The notes under the pieces are model-generated. The model ran no database searches. It saw only the letters and a list, made by a program, of their open reading frames with translations, and was not told the DNA's origin. Positions 33,971 through 45,962 of a stretch of 64,000 nt of DNA are shown here, piece after piece. The translations under genes were made by a program, and so were the position numbers. Positions within the stretch are counted from its first letter, which is position 1; each line of letters begins with the position of its first letter. The stretch comes from Nissolia schottii. Lineage: Eukaryota > Streptophyta > Magnoliopsida > Fabales > Fabaceae. The stretch spans positions 1-64,000 of the forward strand of contig QANU01107197.1 of NCBI GenBank assembly GCA_003254905.1. Direction: 5' to 3'.

Positions 33971-35479
33971 TGTAACATCCCGTTTTTTCATTGTCCGGAT
34001 AATTAGTGTAATAAATAATTATAAGGTGATTAAGGAGGCGAGAAAATTTAATTATTACCTTTAATTTATAAGAATTATCTTTAACTCATAAGAATAGCAT
34101 TTAAAAATTGAGGTGTCGTGACCGGCGAATTTTTCGGAGCCTTAAGACGATTTCCGGACCAATCGGAAATTTTCCGGATACCAAAAGTAACCGTAAAATA
34201 CACTAATAAAATAATAATTCTCCGAATATCCTCACCAGACTCAACTACTAATAAGAGAAAATTAGTAGAGCGCAAGGGTATGTCCGAATTATTTTTCAGA
34301 CATTTGCACGTGAAGTACCGAGACTGCAAACAACAAAAATAAGATCAAGCATGATCAAAAGTAGACTGACAGGATCATGTTTATCCATAGTAGATATTTA
34401 CATAAAATATACTATTATATAATATAATAATACCCATAAATAGTAACTATAATAATACTATAATATATATATATAATATAATAAGAAAAGTTATAATATA
34501 ATATTATATATGTATGCATTAAGGACGGTGGAGGGGGGCTGTGTATACCCCCTGACACCAAAGTTTACTTTAGTTTTTCTTTCATTTGTTTCTTTGTTTT
34601 CATATTACTCCTCCTGAAGCCTTACGCTTCATTTTCGTTTCTTTCTTCGCCCCTCCCCTGACGCCACTTCCATCTTTTCTTTCATTTCTTTATTTTTGTT
34701 TTCTTTCTTGCTGAAGCTACAAGCTTCATTTCTTTGGCCTTTGTTTCTTTTCTTTATTTCTTTGGCTCTTCACTTTGTTCTTTTCTTCATTTTTTGGTTG
34801 CTTTCCCTGAAGCAATTCATTTCATTTTTCTTTCTTTCCCTGCTTCTCCGTTCGTTTTCTTTCTTTCTTTGTTCTTTCTTTCTTTGTTTTTCCTTGTTTG
34901 TTCTTGCACTGTTGTGAGGCTGCCGGACGCCAGAAAAAATAGGATGATCATCATAGAAGTGCTCAGGAAAATTTCCTCTTCACTTCTACCGTTTTTAAAC
35001 TGGATTTAGAGGTGGGTAGTCCAAACACCCCTGTCGATGAGATTTTTAACTGTATATTTATGTATGTATTTTTGAGTAGGAAAAATTAGAAATATTATGA
35101 GAAAAATATGGAGTTAAGGATGCTTGAAGGATTTTTAGAAATATTGAGTTTAGGAAAATATAACTGTGTTGGCTGGAACTGTGTAGGAAGCCTCAGTAAG
35201 CACTGAGAACAGAAATTCTATTTTTGGACGTTGTGACTTTCCCGCTGAGCGGCCGAGCACAGGACGACTTCCCCTACACTTTTCCTCACCGGACAGCTCC
35301 CCCACAGGTGGGTAACTCTAGTTCCTCACTTATTGATGGTGGATGCTTGACTATGTAATCATGTGTGTGTGTATGTTTGTTTACATATATGTTTATATAT
35401 GTTAGCATTTATGTTAGGGCTTAGGGAGATGACTCTGAAAGGTCCTGTAACCTGGACTAGATAGGTTTATTATGTATGA

Positions 35480-36400
35480 AATATGTGTAAAAGCTGGGGA
35501 ATATGTGAAATATATGCAGTATGTGGATATGTGAAGTATATGCCGTATGTGAACATGTGAATTACACGTAGTATGTGATATAATAGGTAGCATTACATGC
35601 ATTCATGGTACAGCAATGTTCAGAGAATTAGAAGTAATGACGAGATAAAGAAAGAGTATGAAATGAAATGAACCATAGGAAAACAAGTCATGACATGCTG
35701 CAGGTACTGAAAGGAAATTCTGAAAAGCTGCTGAAAGTGCTAAAAGCACAATGCTGAAAATAATGAATGAAATATGCTGCTGAAAAGGCTAAATGCCAAA
35801 TGCTGAAAAGGCTAAATGCCATATGCTGAAAAGGCCGTGATCACGTGAGCCACATATGATCCCACTTCAGGAGGTCAAGGCATCCTGAATGTGGAAGCCC
35901 GCCACAGGTGGTGTCGATATGGCATACCTGGAGGTGTGCGGTTACCACGCCTTTGCATTGTCGTACGGGGGCAAGCCTAGGTGGGGGTACAATATCCGCC
36001 CACTGTCGAGGGGTCCCGAGGGGGGCACACGGCAGGTGGAAGCCCACCGCAGGGGTCAGAGAGGACCACCTGGAGGTGCGAGGTTATTCCGTCATAACGT
36101 TGTCAAAAGAGGGCAATGCTATGGTGGGAATAACATATATTCCAAAAGCCAGTTATTCTGTTATGCATAAGCATTAAGCATGTTTATTCTGTTATGCACA
36201 TGTACATTCTGTTAGGCATGATTATTCTGATGATTCTGTCATGTTTATGCTGATGACTCTGCTAGCTATATTCTGATCATTCTGTCATGTTTATTTTGAT
36301 GACTATGTGATGCATACTCTGAGGATTCTGTTATACGGAATGTATTCTGAATGTATTCTGCTATGCACTTTGATTATTCTGAATGTATAGTCTGCTGTTA
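35480..36400 (+). repeat. Minisatellite zones inside the LTR
   Basis: Three kinds follow one another: a 'tatgtgaa/atatgcagtatgtgg' type (35480-35590), a 'tgctgaaaaggctaaatgcc' type (35730-35840), and a 'gattattctgatgattctg' type (36170-36400). The same zones recur in the 3' LTR at 41505-42415. Confidence 0.8.
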
Positions 36401-36671
36401 TGCCGTACCGTCAAGAGCACGCTCGAGACGGTTATGTATATTCCCGAAATGTTAATCAGCACGAGAACGTAGTAAGCAAGAGTAGCTCCCATGTCACATA
36501 GTAAAGTAGATAAAGCCGTTCAGATAGGCCAGATAATAATTGGTAGGATATTTAGTATGTATGTTCACTTAGAGATCTCTGAGCGGCCTGAAGTCCGACC
36601 TAATGAACCGCAAGATACAGGTACTAGAGTTATTTCCACTGAGAACCTACCGTTCTCACCCCCACTACCCT

Positions 36672-36737
36672 ATGACTTCAGGAACAGGTGATGACTCATA
36701 CTACGAGGATGATGCCGAACCGGCCAAGGAGCTATGA
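36672..36737 (+). other. Short acidic frame near the LTR end
   Basis: A 21-residue frame with SYYEDDAEP, crossing an acceptor-like TTCAG at 36681 and ending 441 bp before the LTR end. The identical frame lies in the 3' LTR. It matches in position the acidic frames at 5491 and 9450. Confidence 0.35.
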
Positions 36738-37180
36738 GGCGGTCAGAACCAGACAGGGACACCAGAGACAGCAGTAGTTATTACTCTGTTAGGGGTAAAC
36801 TGGGAAATGCTACAGTTAGCCCTTGTATGTTAATGTTATGTATGGTATGTATTGAACATGTTACTTGTATATTATTTATTATAATAACTACATGACTGTT
36901 TTGATGGACCAGATGGGTGTATATTGTATGCTTTAGTATGATTAGACAGTTATCTGCTAAGCCTAAGGGCTTTACCGCTTGCTATATTTATTCTTTCCGA
37001 CGCATGGCTCTATTTTAGTAATTATGCAATGCAAATGCAAAGTTTAAAATTGGTCCCTATTTTCTTAAACAACTATTTTCAAAAGATAGCAATGGACTAA
37101 GGTATTCCGACCAGGTAGAAAACAACCTAGTGAGCATTGTTTACTACGTACGGGTAAACAGTTAGCTAGGGTGTTTCATT

Positions 37181-37192
37181 TGGTATTAGAGC
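37181..37192 (+). other. Primer-binding site (initiator Met tRNA)
   Basis: TGGTATTAGAGC begins two bases after the LTR. It differs by one base from the usual plant site TGGTATCAGAGC. Confidence 0.9.
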
Positions 37193-39968
37193 AGTTTGGT
37201 TCAAGTGAGCCTGAGGACTGAGCTGCACTATGCTTTCGAGCATGATCACGGTGTACATTCTTTGGAGTTGTATAGTCTGAACCTAGGTACATTAACCCTC
37301 TTCGAGTTTGGCCAATCCGAAATGGTGTGAGTGTAACTACTCAGCTATGTTACCTTGAGAACTGATACATGACGACGTGCTTACTTTGAAGGTTGTTGCA
37401 GGTATAGTCAGAAAGGAGGCCCAGGCCTATAAGGTGACAACAACTTCTCGAAGGAACATAACCCCCGACAACGCCGAAGGTAAATGCCGCAGGTTTTGGA
37501 ATCATCTACGAAGAAGCAGTGGCTGAGAAGAAAAGTGCAGAAACCGAGAAGAGTAAGGCACTGAGGACGAGGACGTTTCCTGCCTGAACTTAAAGGGTCA
37601 GACTTATGTCTTGGAAAAATTTCAAGGCACAACTGAGGGATGGCAAGACAGAACCAAGCCTTATCTGGAGTAAGGAGGAGTCTCGATTTCCGGTCACCAC
37701 TCTATTGATACAATTGAGAATGAGGACTCTTCTTAAGAGAAACCACGAGAGTTGTAACAGGGCGTAGGTCATAAAGGAGAACGATGGCCATCTAAGTCAA
37801 AGACAGTGAAAGCCCTAGCCTCATAATTCGGCGACACAGTACCAACCAACCAGAAGTTGCGCCGAAGGCCAATCCTGAACAACTAACCATGGTAGACGGC
37901 AAGGACAAACCCCCTGGAGGTAGGAAGACAAGCGCACAAGGGAACGCAAACACTTAAATCCATAAGGGAGTCATTCCTAGCAGACCCTCGAATATTTCCC
38001 ACAACAATTGTCCTATTCCTCCTGTTCCCCAAATTTTTCTCAATTCCATACCCTTTCTCACGATTCGCTCCTTAGAAGGAAGTATGAACACTTGAACATG
38101 TAAGGAAATCAATTTTTAGCAAGCCTTCGAATGCCTACGACGGTAACTTTCCCATTCCTCCCACTTCCCTAATCTTTCTTAGCTCAGTACCCCCCTTTAT
38201 CTCAATTCGCTCTTTAGAGGGGAGCTTTAGTTGTTAAAAACCTCTGTGGAAACTCTTTGGCAGGTTTTTGTCAGACGTACCCCAAGAATTGCTAGATTCC
38301 AAATCGTTACCACCCCGTATAGGTGCATTCGTGCCCAAGAGTCAGGGATTGGGTTGAAACGCCCATAAGGTAGAGGCCAGCACCAATGTCACCCAGCTAA
38401 TAAGACCCTTGTAATTCCTATAATTGGGGAAGTTCAAAAGGATAGTTAAGGATTCAAAGCTCAAGTATCAGGATTCGCCATAACCAGGAATTGAGCTAAA
38501 TAACACCCTCAGTCACGCTAATCCTAGCTAGCCCCAACATTACAAGAAGATGACGCACAAAGGTATGTGGGTTTTACGAACGCCAGACCCTCTACATTCG
38601 ATAGACTTGTAGACCCGGAGGCAGCCCATAGCTGAGTATAGGAGACAGAGCAGGTAGCTAAAAACATCGTCGACATTGACACTCGACAAATCGAGGTCGC
38701 AACCAGAAGGTGGATGGTTGCAAGCCGCAGCGGAAGCATGGTGGGACACCACCTGTCCCCTGTTAGAAAATGGGGAAGTCCAAATCATCGGAAGCCGGTT
38801 CATGACGACGGTGGTGGACAAATAATTCCCCCAAAGATTACGAGAGTAGAAGGACGATGAGGTTCCTAAAACTAACACTAAGATAGGTGACAGTGGCGGA
38901 GTATACAGCAATCTTTGAGAAGCTAGGTCGTTACTCAAACACTCACCAGCTAGATCCCGCTAAGGAATGGAAAGGTGGAAATACCGAGAAGTGCACGATG
39001 AATCAGGGTATGGACTCTTTTAGAGAGTAGAGGTTTGAGGTGTAGGCGCTCGTCATTCACGTAGATGTGAGCAACTATGGGATGAGGGCGGACAAGTGCC
39101 TGATTTTGGGAGGGCACAAGGAATCTGACCGCAGCGAAAAGCGAGGAAAACAGAAGAGGGAGGACCACGCAGGAAAGTATCTCGCAGGATTAAAGGAGAG
39201 GGATACCTCCTCCAACCCTACGAAAATAATTTCCGAAGATGTGAGAAGAGATGAGAGACTTAAGTGACTAAAACGAGTGTTAGAGCATACTCTATTAGGG
39301 AAGTAAAAGGTTTGAGAGGCTAAGTTATGAGGACATATGATGGACAGGCTTAGTGAGCAAGTGTAGAAAAACGAGAGAATTAAGGGAATAGTATATAAGA
39401 GGGTATAACGATGAGGTGAGGTATGGAAAGTTATATAATGGGATAAATATAATGTAATAATATATATATATATATATATAGATAATGTATAATATAAAAT
39501 GAAAAATGAATATTTTAATGTTAGTATATATAAATTATATAAAAAAATGATGAAATAAGATATTATAAATAAAGATAATAAAATAATAAATATATAATAG
39601 ATCATACATAGGAAAAACTAGGGAGAGCATGAATAAAGATGTAAGTGCAAACACAAATTTAAGGAGATAGAAGAAAGAGGAGGAGGCTGAAGCGTGAGAA
39701 CCACGACTGTAACTCAGATTTCACCCAAGGAAGTAAGGAAAGATTAAGATATGAGAGACATAGGAGAACTTAATATAGGAGCACTAGACATAAGGGAACT
39801 TGATAAGCTTTAGAGTGGAGACGAGTAAGGTTCAAGAGAGAGAGCAAGATACAGTCAGGAACAATGAGGATTAGAATGATGATAGGTAAGAGCCCTAGCA
39901 GGAGAGAGGAAGACCTGAGGATTTAGCCACGCTGAAATTTCGTGAAATTTTGAGGACGAAATTTTTCT
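37193..39968 (+). other. Non-coding interior of the nested element
   Basis: No gag, protease, RT or integrase motif was found on either strand. Open frames such as the 176-codon one at 39605-39075 on the minus strand are low-complexity (Tyr/Ile/Leu/Ser-rich over an A/T tract). The stretch holds a TA repeat at about 39461-39481. Confidence 0.75.
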
Positions 39969-39980
39969 AAGGGGGGTGGA
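39969..39980 (+). other. Polypurine tract of the nested element
   Basis: AAGGGGGGTGGA lies directly before the 3' LTR. It would prime plus-strand DNA synthesis; the single T is a small departure. Confidence 0.9.
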
Positions 39981-39981
39981 C

Positions 39982-40473
39982 TGTAACATCCCCTTTTTTC
40001 ATTGTCCGGATAATTAGTGTAATAAATAATTATAAGGTGATTAAGGAGGCGAGAAAATGTAATTATTACCTTTAATTTATAAGAATTATCTTTAACTCAT
40101 AAGAATAGCATTTAAAAATTGAGGTGTCGTGACCGGCGAATTTTTCGGAGCCTTAAGACGATTTCCGGACCAATCGGGAATTTTTCGGATACCAAAAGTA
40201 ACCGTAAAATACACTAATAAAATAATAATTCTCCGAATATCCTCACCGGACTCAACTACTAATAAGGGAAAATTAGTAGAGCGCGAGGGTATGTCCGGAT
40301 TATTTTTCAGACATCTGCACGTGAAGTACCGAGACTGCGAACAACAAAAACAAGATCAAGCATGATCAAAAGTAGACTGACAGGATCATGTTTATCCATA
40401 GTAGATATTTACATAAAATATACTATTATATAATATAATAATAATCATGAATAGTAACTATAATAATACTATA

Positions 40474-40504
<31 letters not shown>

Positions 40505-43205
40505 TAAGAAAAGTTATAATATAATATTATATATGTATGCATTAAGGATGGTGGAGGGGGGCTGTGTATACCCCCTGACACCAAAGTTTACTTTGGTTTT
40601 TCTTTCATTTGTTTCTTTGTTTTCATATTACTCCTCCTGAAGCCTTATGCTTCATTTTCGTTTCTTTCTTCGCCCCTCCCCTGACGCCACTTCCATCTTT
40701 TCTTTCATTTCTTTATTTTTGTTTTCTTTCTTGCTGAAGCTACAAGCTTCATTTCTTTGGCCTTTGTTTCTTTTCTTTATTTCTTTGGCTCTTCACTTTG
40801 TTCTTTTCTTCATTTTTTGGTTGCTTTCCCTGAAGCAATTCATTTCATTTTTCTTTCTTTCCCTGCTTCTCCGTTCGTTTTCTTTCTTTCTTTGTTCTTT
40901 CTTTCTTTGTTTTTCCTTGTTCGTTCTTGCACTGTTGTGAGGCTGCCGGACGCCAGAAAAAATAGGATGATCATCATGGAAGTGCTCAGGGAAATTTCCT
41001 CTTCACTTCTACCGTTTCCAAACTGGATTTAGAGGTGGGTAGTCCAAACACCCCTGTCTATGGGATTTTTAACTGTATATTTATGTATGTATTTTTGAGT
41101 AGGAAAAATTAGAAATATTATGAGAAAAATATGGAGTTAAGGATGCTTGAAGGATTTTTAGAAATATTGAGTTTAGGAAAATATAACTGTGTTGGCTGGA
41201 ACTGTGTAGGAAGCCTCAGTAAGCACTGAGAAAAGAAATTCTATTTTTGGACGCTGTGACTTTCCCGCTGAGCGGCCGAGCACAGGACGACTTCCCCTAC
41301 ACTTTTCCTCACCGGACAGCTCCCCCACAGGTGGGTAACTCTAGTTCCTCACCTATTGATGGTGGATGCTTGACTATGTAATCATGTGTGTGTGTATGTT
41401 TGTTTACATATATGTTTATATATGTTAGCATTTATGTTAGGGCTTAGGGAGATGACTCTGAAGGGTCCTGTGACCTGGACTAGATAGGTTTATTATGTAT
41501 GGAATATGTGTAAAAGCTGGGGAATATGTGAAATATATGCAGTATGTGGATATGTGAAGTATATGCCGTATGTGAACATGTGAATTACACGTAGTATGTG
41601 ATATAATAGGTAGCATTACATGCATTCATGGTACAGCAATGTTCAGAGAATTAGAAGTAATGACGAGATAAAGAAAGAGTATGAAATGAAATGAACCATA
41701 GGAAAACAAGTCATGACATGCTGCAGGTACTGAAAGGAAATTCTGAAAAGCTGCTGAAAGTGCTAAAAGCACAATGCTGAAAATAATGAATGAAATATGC
41801 TGCTGAAAAGGCTAAATGCCAAATGCTGAAAAGGCTAAATGCCATATGCTGAAAAGGCCGTGATCACGTGAGCCACACTATGATCCCACTTCAGGAGGTC
41901 AAGGCATCCTGAATGTGGAAGCCCGCCACAGGTGGTGTCGATATGGCATACCTGGAGGTGTGCGGTTACCACGCCTTTGCATTGTCGTACGGGGGCAAGC
42001 CTAGGTGGGGGTACAATATCCGCCCACTGTCGAGGGGTCCCGAGGGGGCCACACGGCAGGTGGAAGCCCACCGCAGGGGTCAGAGAGGACCACCTGGAGG
42101 TGCGAGGTTATTCCGTCATAACGTTGTCAAAAGAGGGCAATGCTATGGTGGGAATAACATATATTCCAAAAGCCAGTTATTCTGTTATGCATAAGCATTA
42201 AGCATGTTTATTCTGTTATGCATATGTACATTCTGTTAGGCATGATTATTCTGATGATTCTGTCATGTTTATGCTGATGACTCTGCTAGCTATATTCTGA
42301 TCATTCTGTCATGTTTATTTTGATGACTATGTGATGCATACTCTGAGGATTCTGTTATACGGAATGTATTCTGAATGTATTCTGCTATGCACTTTGATTA
42401 TTCTGAATGTATAGTCTGCTGTTATGCCGTACCGTCAAGAGCACGCTCGAGACGGTTATGTATATTCCCGAAATGTTAATCAGCACGAGAACGTAGTAAG
42501 CAAGAGTAGCTCCCATGTCACATAGTAAAGTAGATAAAGCCGTTCAGATAGGCCAGATAATAATTGGTAGGATATTTAGTATGTATGTTCACTTAGAGAT
42601 CTCTGAGCGGCCTGAAGTCCGACCTAATGAACCGCAAGATACAGGTACTAGAGTTATTTCCACTGAGAACCTACCGTTCTCACCCCCACTACCCTATGAC
42701 TTCAGGAACAGGTGATGACTCATACTACGAGGATGATGCCGAACCGGCCAAGGAGCTATGAGGCGGTCAGAACCAGACAGGGACACCAGAGACAGCAGTA
42801 GTTATTACTCTGTTAGGGGTAAACTGGGAAATGCTACAGTTAGCCCTTGTATGTTAATGTTATGTATGGTATGTATTGAACATGTTACTTGTATATTATT
42901 TATTATAATAATTACATGATAGTTCTGATGGACCAGATGGGTCTATATTGTATGCTTTAATACGATTAGACAGTTATCTGCTAAGCCTAAGGGCTTTACT
43001 GCTTGCTATATATTTGTTCTTTCTGACGCATGGCTCTATTTTATTAATTGATCAATACGAATGCAAAGTTTCAAAATTGGTCCCTATTTTCTTAAACAAC
43101 TATTTTCGAAAGATAGCAATAGACTAAAGTATTCCGACCAGGTAGAAAATAACCTAGTGAACATTGTTTACTACGTACGGGTAAACAGTTAGCTAGGGTG
43201 TTTCA
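39982..43205 (+). repeat. 3' LTR of the nested element
   Basis: A near copy of 33971-37178, 16 bp longer, mostly through a longer TA run near 40475-40495. The donor-like site is at 41035, the acceptor-like site ends at 42705. GGATA follows at 43206-43210. Confidence 0.95.
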
Positions 43206-45929
43206 GGATAGCTCCGTCGAATTGCGCGAGTTACAGAAATAGTGCAAGAATTGCTTGACAAGGGGTTCATCAAGCCAAGTACCGCTCCATGGGGTGCTCT
43301 ATTGTTGTTAGTTACGAAGAAGGAAGACACCACGAGGATATGCATAGATTATTGACAGTTGAATAGGGTCACGGTGAAGAACCACTATCCCTTGCCATAT
43401 ATCAATGACCTGTTTGACCAATTACAAGGGGTAATATATTTTTCAAATATCGACCTCCTATCAGGATACCATCAACTTAAGATCAAGAAATAAGATATTC
43501 CCAAGACAACATTGCCAACAAACACGCCTGCAACATTCATGGATTTGATGAAAAATGCTTTCAAGACATTTCTAGATCTTCATCAATAATATCTTGGTGT
43601 AGTCAAAGAGTAAAGAAGAACAGGAGGAACACTTGAGAATAGTGTTATAGATGCTGAAAGAGAATCAATTGTATGCCAAACTTTCCAAGTACGAGTTTTG
43701 GTTGGAGTAGGTAGCTTTATTGAGTCATATAGTATCTAAGAATGGGATTATGGTTTATTTGAAGAAGGTAGAGGCAGTGTAGCAATGGACGAGACCATCT
43801 ACAGTAGCAGAGTCGTAGTTTCCTTGGGTTAGCAGGGTTTTACGGACGCTTAGTAAAGGACTTCTAGATTATAGCACCTTTAACTAAGCTCACTCAGAAG
43901 GGGGATAAGGTTAAATGATCGAGAAAATGTGAGAATAGTTTCCAAAAGTTAAAGGACAGATTGACCTCAACACTAGTGTTGGTGCTACCTTCATGCGTGG
44001 GTGAGTTTTCCATTTTTTGTGACACGTCATGGGTTATCCTTGGACGCATTCTTATGCAGCATGGCAGAGTAATTGCCTACGTATGTAGACAACTCAAGAA
44101 GCACGAGCAAAACTACCCCACACATGACCTGGAGATAGCCACAATGGTGTTTGCTTTGAAGATTTAGAGGCATTATCTTTACGGCGAAGCCTGCGAGAAT
44201 TTCACAGATCACAAGAGCCTTAAATACATATTCCCATAGAAAGATCTAAACCTTAAACAATGTATATGGATGGAGTTGCTAAAAGATTACAACTGCACCA
44301 TACACTACCATCCAGACAAGGCTAATGTTGTAGTTGATTCCTTGAGTAGGAAGTCCTAAAGCAATTTGGCACACATTGCCCTATTGCATTACAGGTTGGC
44401 AACAAAGATTCAAACGTTGGAGGTGAGTGGCATTCAATTTGGCAAGAGTGACTCAGGGGCACTCATGGCTAATATCAGGATTTAGACCACTTCCTTATTA
44501 GAGAAAATCAAAAAGCGACAGAGGATCCTAAGTTAAGAAAGAGTATAGAGAAGTCCAAGAGCGGTGTGATGTCGGAGTTTTTCGTGGACTCCGAAGGGGT
44601 CCTATAAGAAAGGACTCGATTGTGCTTTCTGGACGTGGACATGTTAAGAGATAAGGTCATAGAACAAGCAGATAATACAACACATTCGGTCTATCCGAGA
44701 TCGGTAAAGATGTATTAGGATCTAAATTATCTTTCTGGTGGAAGAGTGTGAAAAAGGATGCGGGGAGTTTGGTATCTAGATGCCTTGTGTGTTAGCATGT
44801 CAAGGCTAAACACTGACAACTAGTAGGAGATTTACAGAAGATATATAAACTAGAGTAGAAGTGGGAGCGAATAACCATGGACTTTGTGGTTGGATTATCG
44901 TGAGCTCTTAGTGTCTATGACTTGATCTGGGTAATAGTAGACATGATGACTAAGTCAGCACACTTCATATCAGTAAGGATAACTTTTAAGGCAATAGATT
45001 ATGCGATGATCTACGTCTAGGAGATAGTTAAGCTACATGGGGTTCCACTTTCAATCATATCAGACAGAAGTGCATAATTTCCTGCATGATTTTGGAAGGC
45101 TTTTTAGATAATTATGGTACATATCTAGAAAAGAGTACCACTTTTCATCCACAGACAAACGATCAATCTCAGAGGACTATCCAGACTTTGGAGGACATGC
45201 TTAGGGCATATGTCCTAGATTTTGGAGGAAGTTGGGAGAAACATCTACTGTTGGTCGAGTTTGTGTATAATAACAGTTACTAAGCAAGTATTCAGATGGC
45301 ACTGTTTAAGGCTTTGTATGGGAGACGCTGCAGGCCCCCATTAGCTGGTTTGAAGCAAGTGAGGTTGAGATTTTTTCCCCTGACATAATCCAAGATACTA
45401 TAGACAAGATAAAATTAATCCAAGAGATGTTAACGGTACAATCATGACAGAAGTCGCAGGCTGATCAGCACCTGTGTAGTTTGGAGTTTAATGTAGGGAA
45501 AAGGTCTTCCTAAGGGTATTTCCCGTGAAAGAAGTGGTACGTTTTGGCATGCGGTACATCAATCCATTTGAGATCACGAAGAAGGTTGGTGCAGTGCCCT
45601 ACAAGTTGGCACTACCTCCCAGTTTGGTGGCAGTTCGTCCAATATTCCATGTTTCGATGCTCAGGCGATATATTCGCGACAAAAAGCACATTCTTTCACA
45701 GAAAGATGTTAGGATGGATGCGGACATGTTCTACAAAGAGGAGGCAATTGTTATAGTAGACATGCATGCCAAGAAGCTTTGCTTGAAGGAGGTGGCCTCA
45801 GTAAAGGTCATTTGGAGGAATCACTTTGAAGAGGAGGCGACTTGGGAAACAAAAGATGTAATGAAAGCAATGTACCCATATCTTTTTCATTCCACCAAGT
45901 ACGTTGGTAGTTCAATCAGTACAATGTAA
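43206..45929 (+). pseudogene. RT, RNase H, integrase and chromodomain remnants
   Basis: This continues the RT interrupted at 33970. RT similarity runs to about 43950 with many stops. RNase H is at 43961-44230, with the [16 protein letters not shown] motif and FTDHKSLKY. The integrase zinc region is near 44700-44810, the core at 44880-45300 ([11 protein letters not shown] keeps the region of the third acidic residue, which itself is lost), and a chromodomain-like end at 45525-45929 with VKVIWRNHFEEEATWE. The stop TAA at 45927 comes just before the polypurine tract. Confidence 0.8.
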
Positions 45930-45950
45930 TTTTGGAGACCAAAATTTCTT

Positions 45951-45962
45951 AAGGGGGGAAAA
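45951..45962 (+). other. Polypurine tract of the older gypsy element
   Basis: AAGGGGGGAAAA lies directly before TGTGATGTCCC, where the 3' LTR starts. Confidence 0.85.

Larger units (their letters stand above)
33971..37178 (+). repeat. 5' LTR of the nested element
   Basis: It contains an AT-rich stretch at about 34380-34510, a long C/T-rich (CTTT) stretch at 34560-34910, a donor-like GAG|GTGGGT at 35012, three minisatellite zones, an acceptor-like TTCAG at 36681, and a 21-codon acidic frame ending at 36737. Hydrophobic open frames at 34696-35009 only reflect the CTTT composition. Confidence 0.95.
33971..43205 (+). mobile_element. Complete non-autonomous LTR retrotransposon (LARD-like), 9.2 kb
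   Basis: Two LTRs of 3,208 and 3,224 bp enclose a 2.8-kb interior. Both start TGTAACATCC and end GTGTTTCA. A primer site follows the left LTR, a polypurine tract precedes the right LTR, and GGATA flanks the whole. The interior has no gag or pol similarity that I can see, so movement would need enzymes from a partner element. The LTRs are very similar by eye, so insertion is far more recent than the decay of its host element. Confidence 0.95.

Noticed and set aside
34696..35009. Hydrophobic Phe/Leu/Ser-rich frames in both copies of the nested LTR
   Set aside because: They come from the CTTT-rich composition; a stop lies just before the donor-like site and there is no sign of codon conservation.
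39075..39605. 176-codon minus-strand frame in the nested element
   Set aside because: Tyr/Ile/Leu/Ser-rich translation of an A/T-rich low-complexity tract with no known motif.
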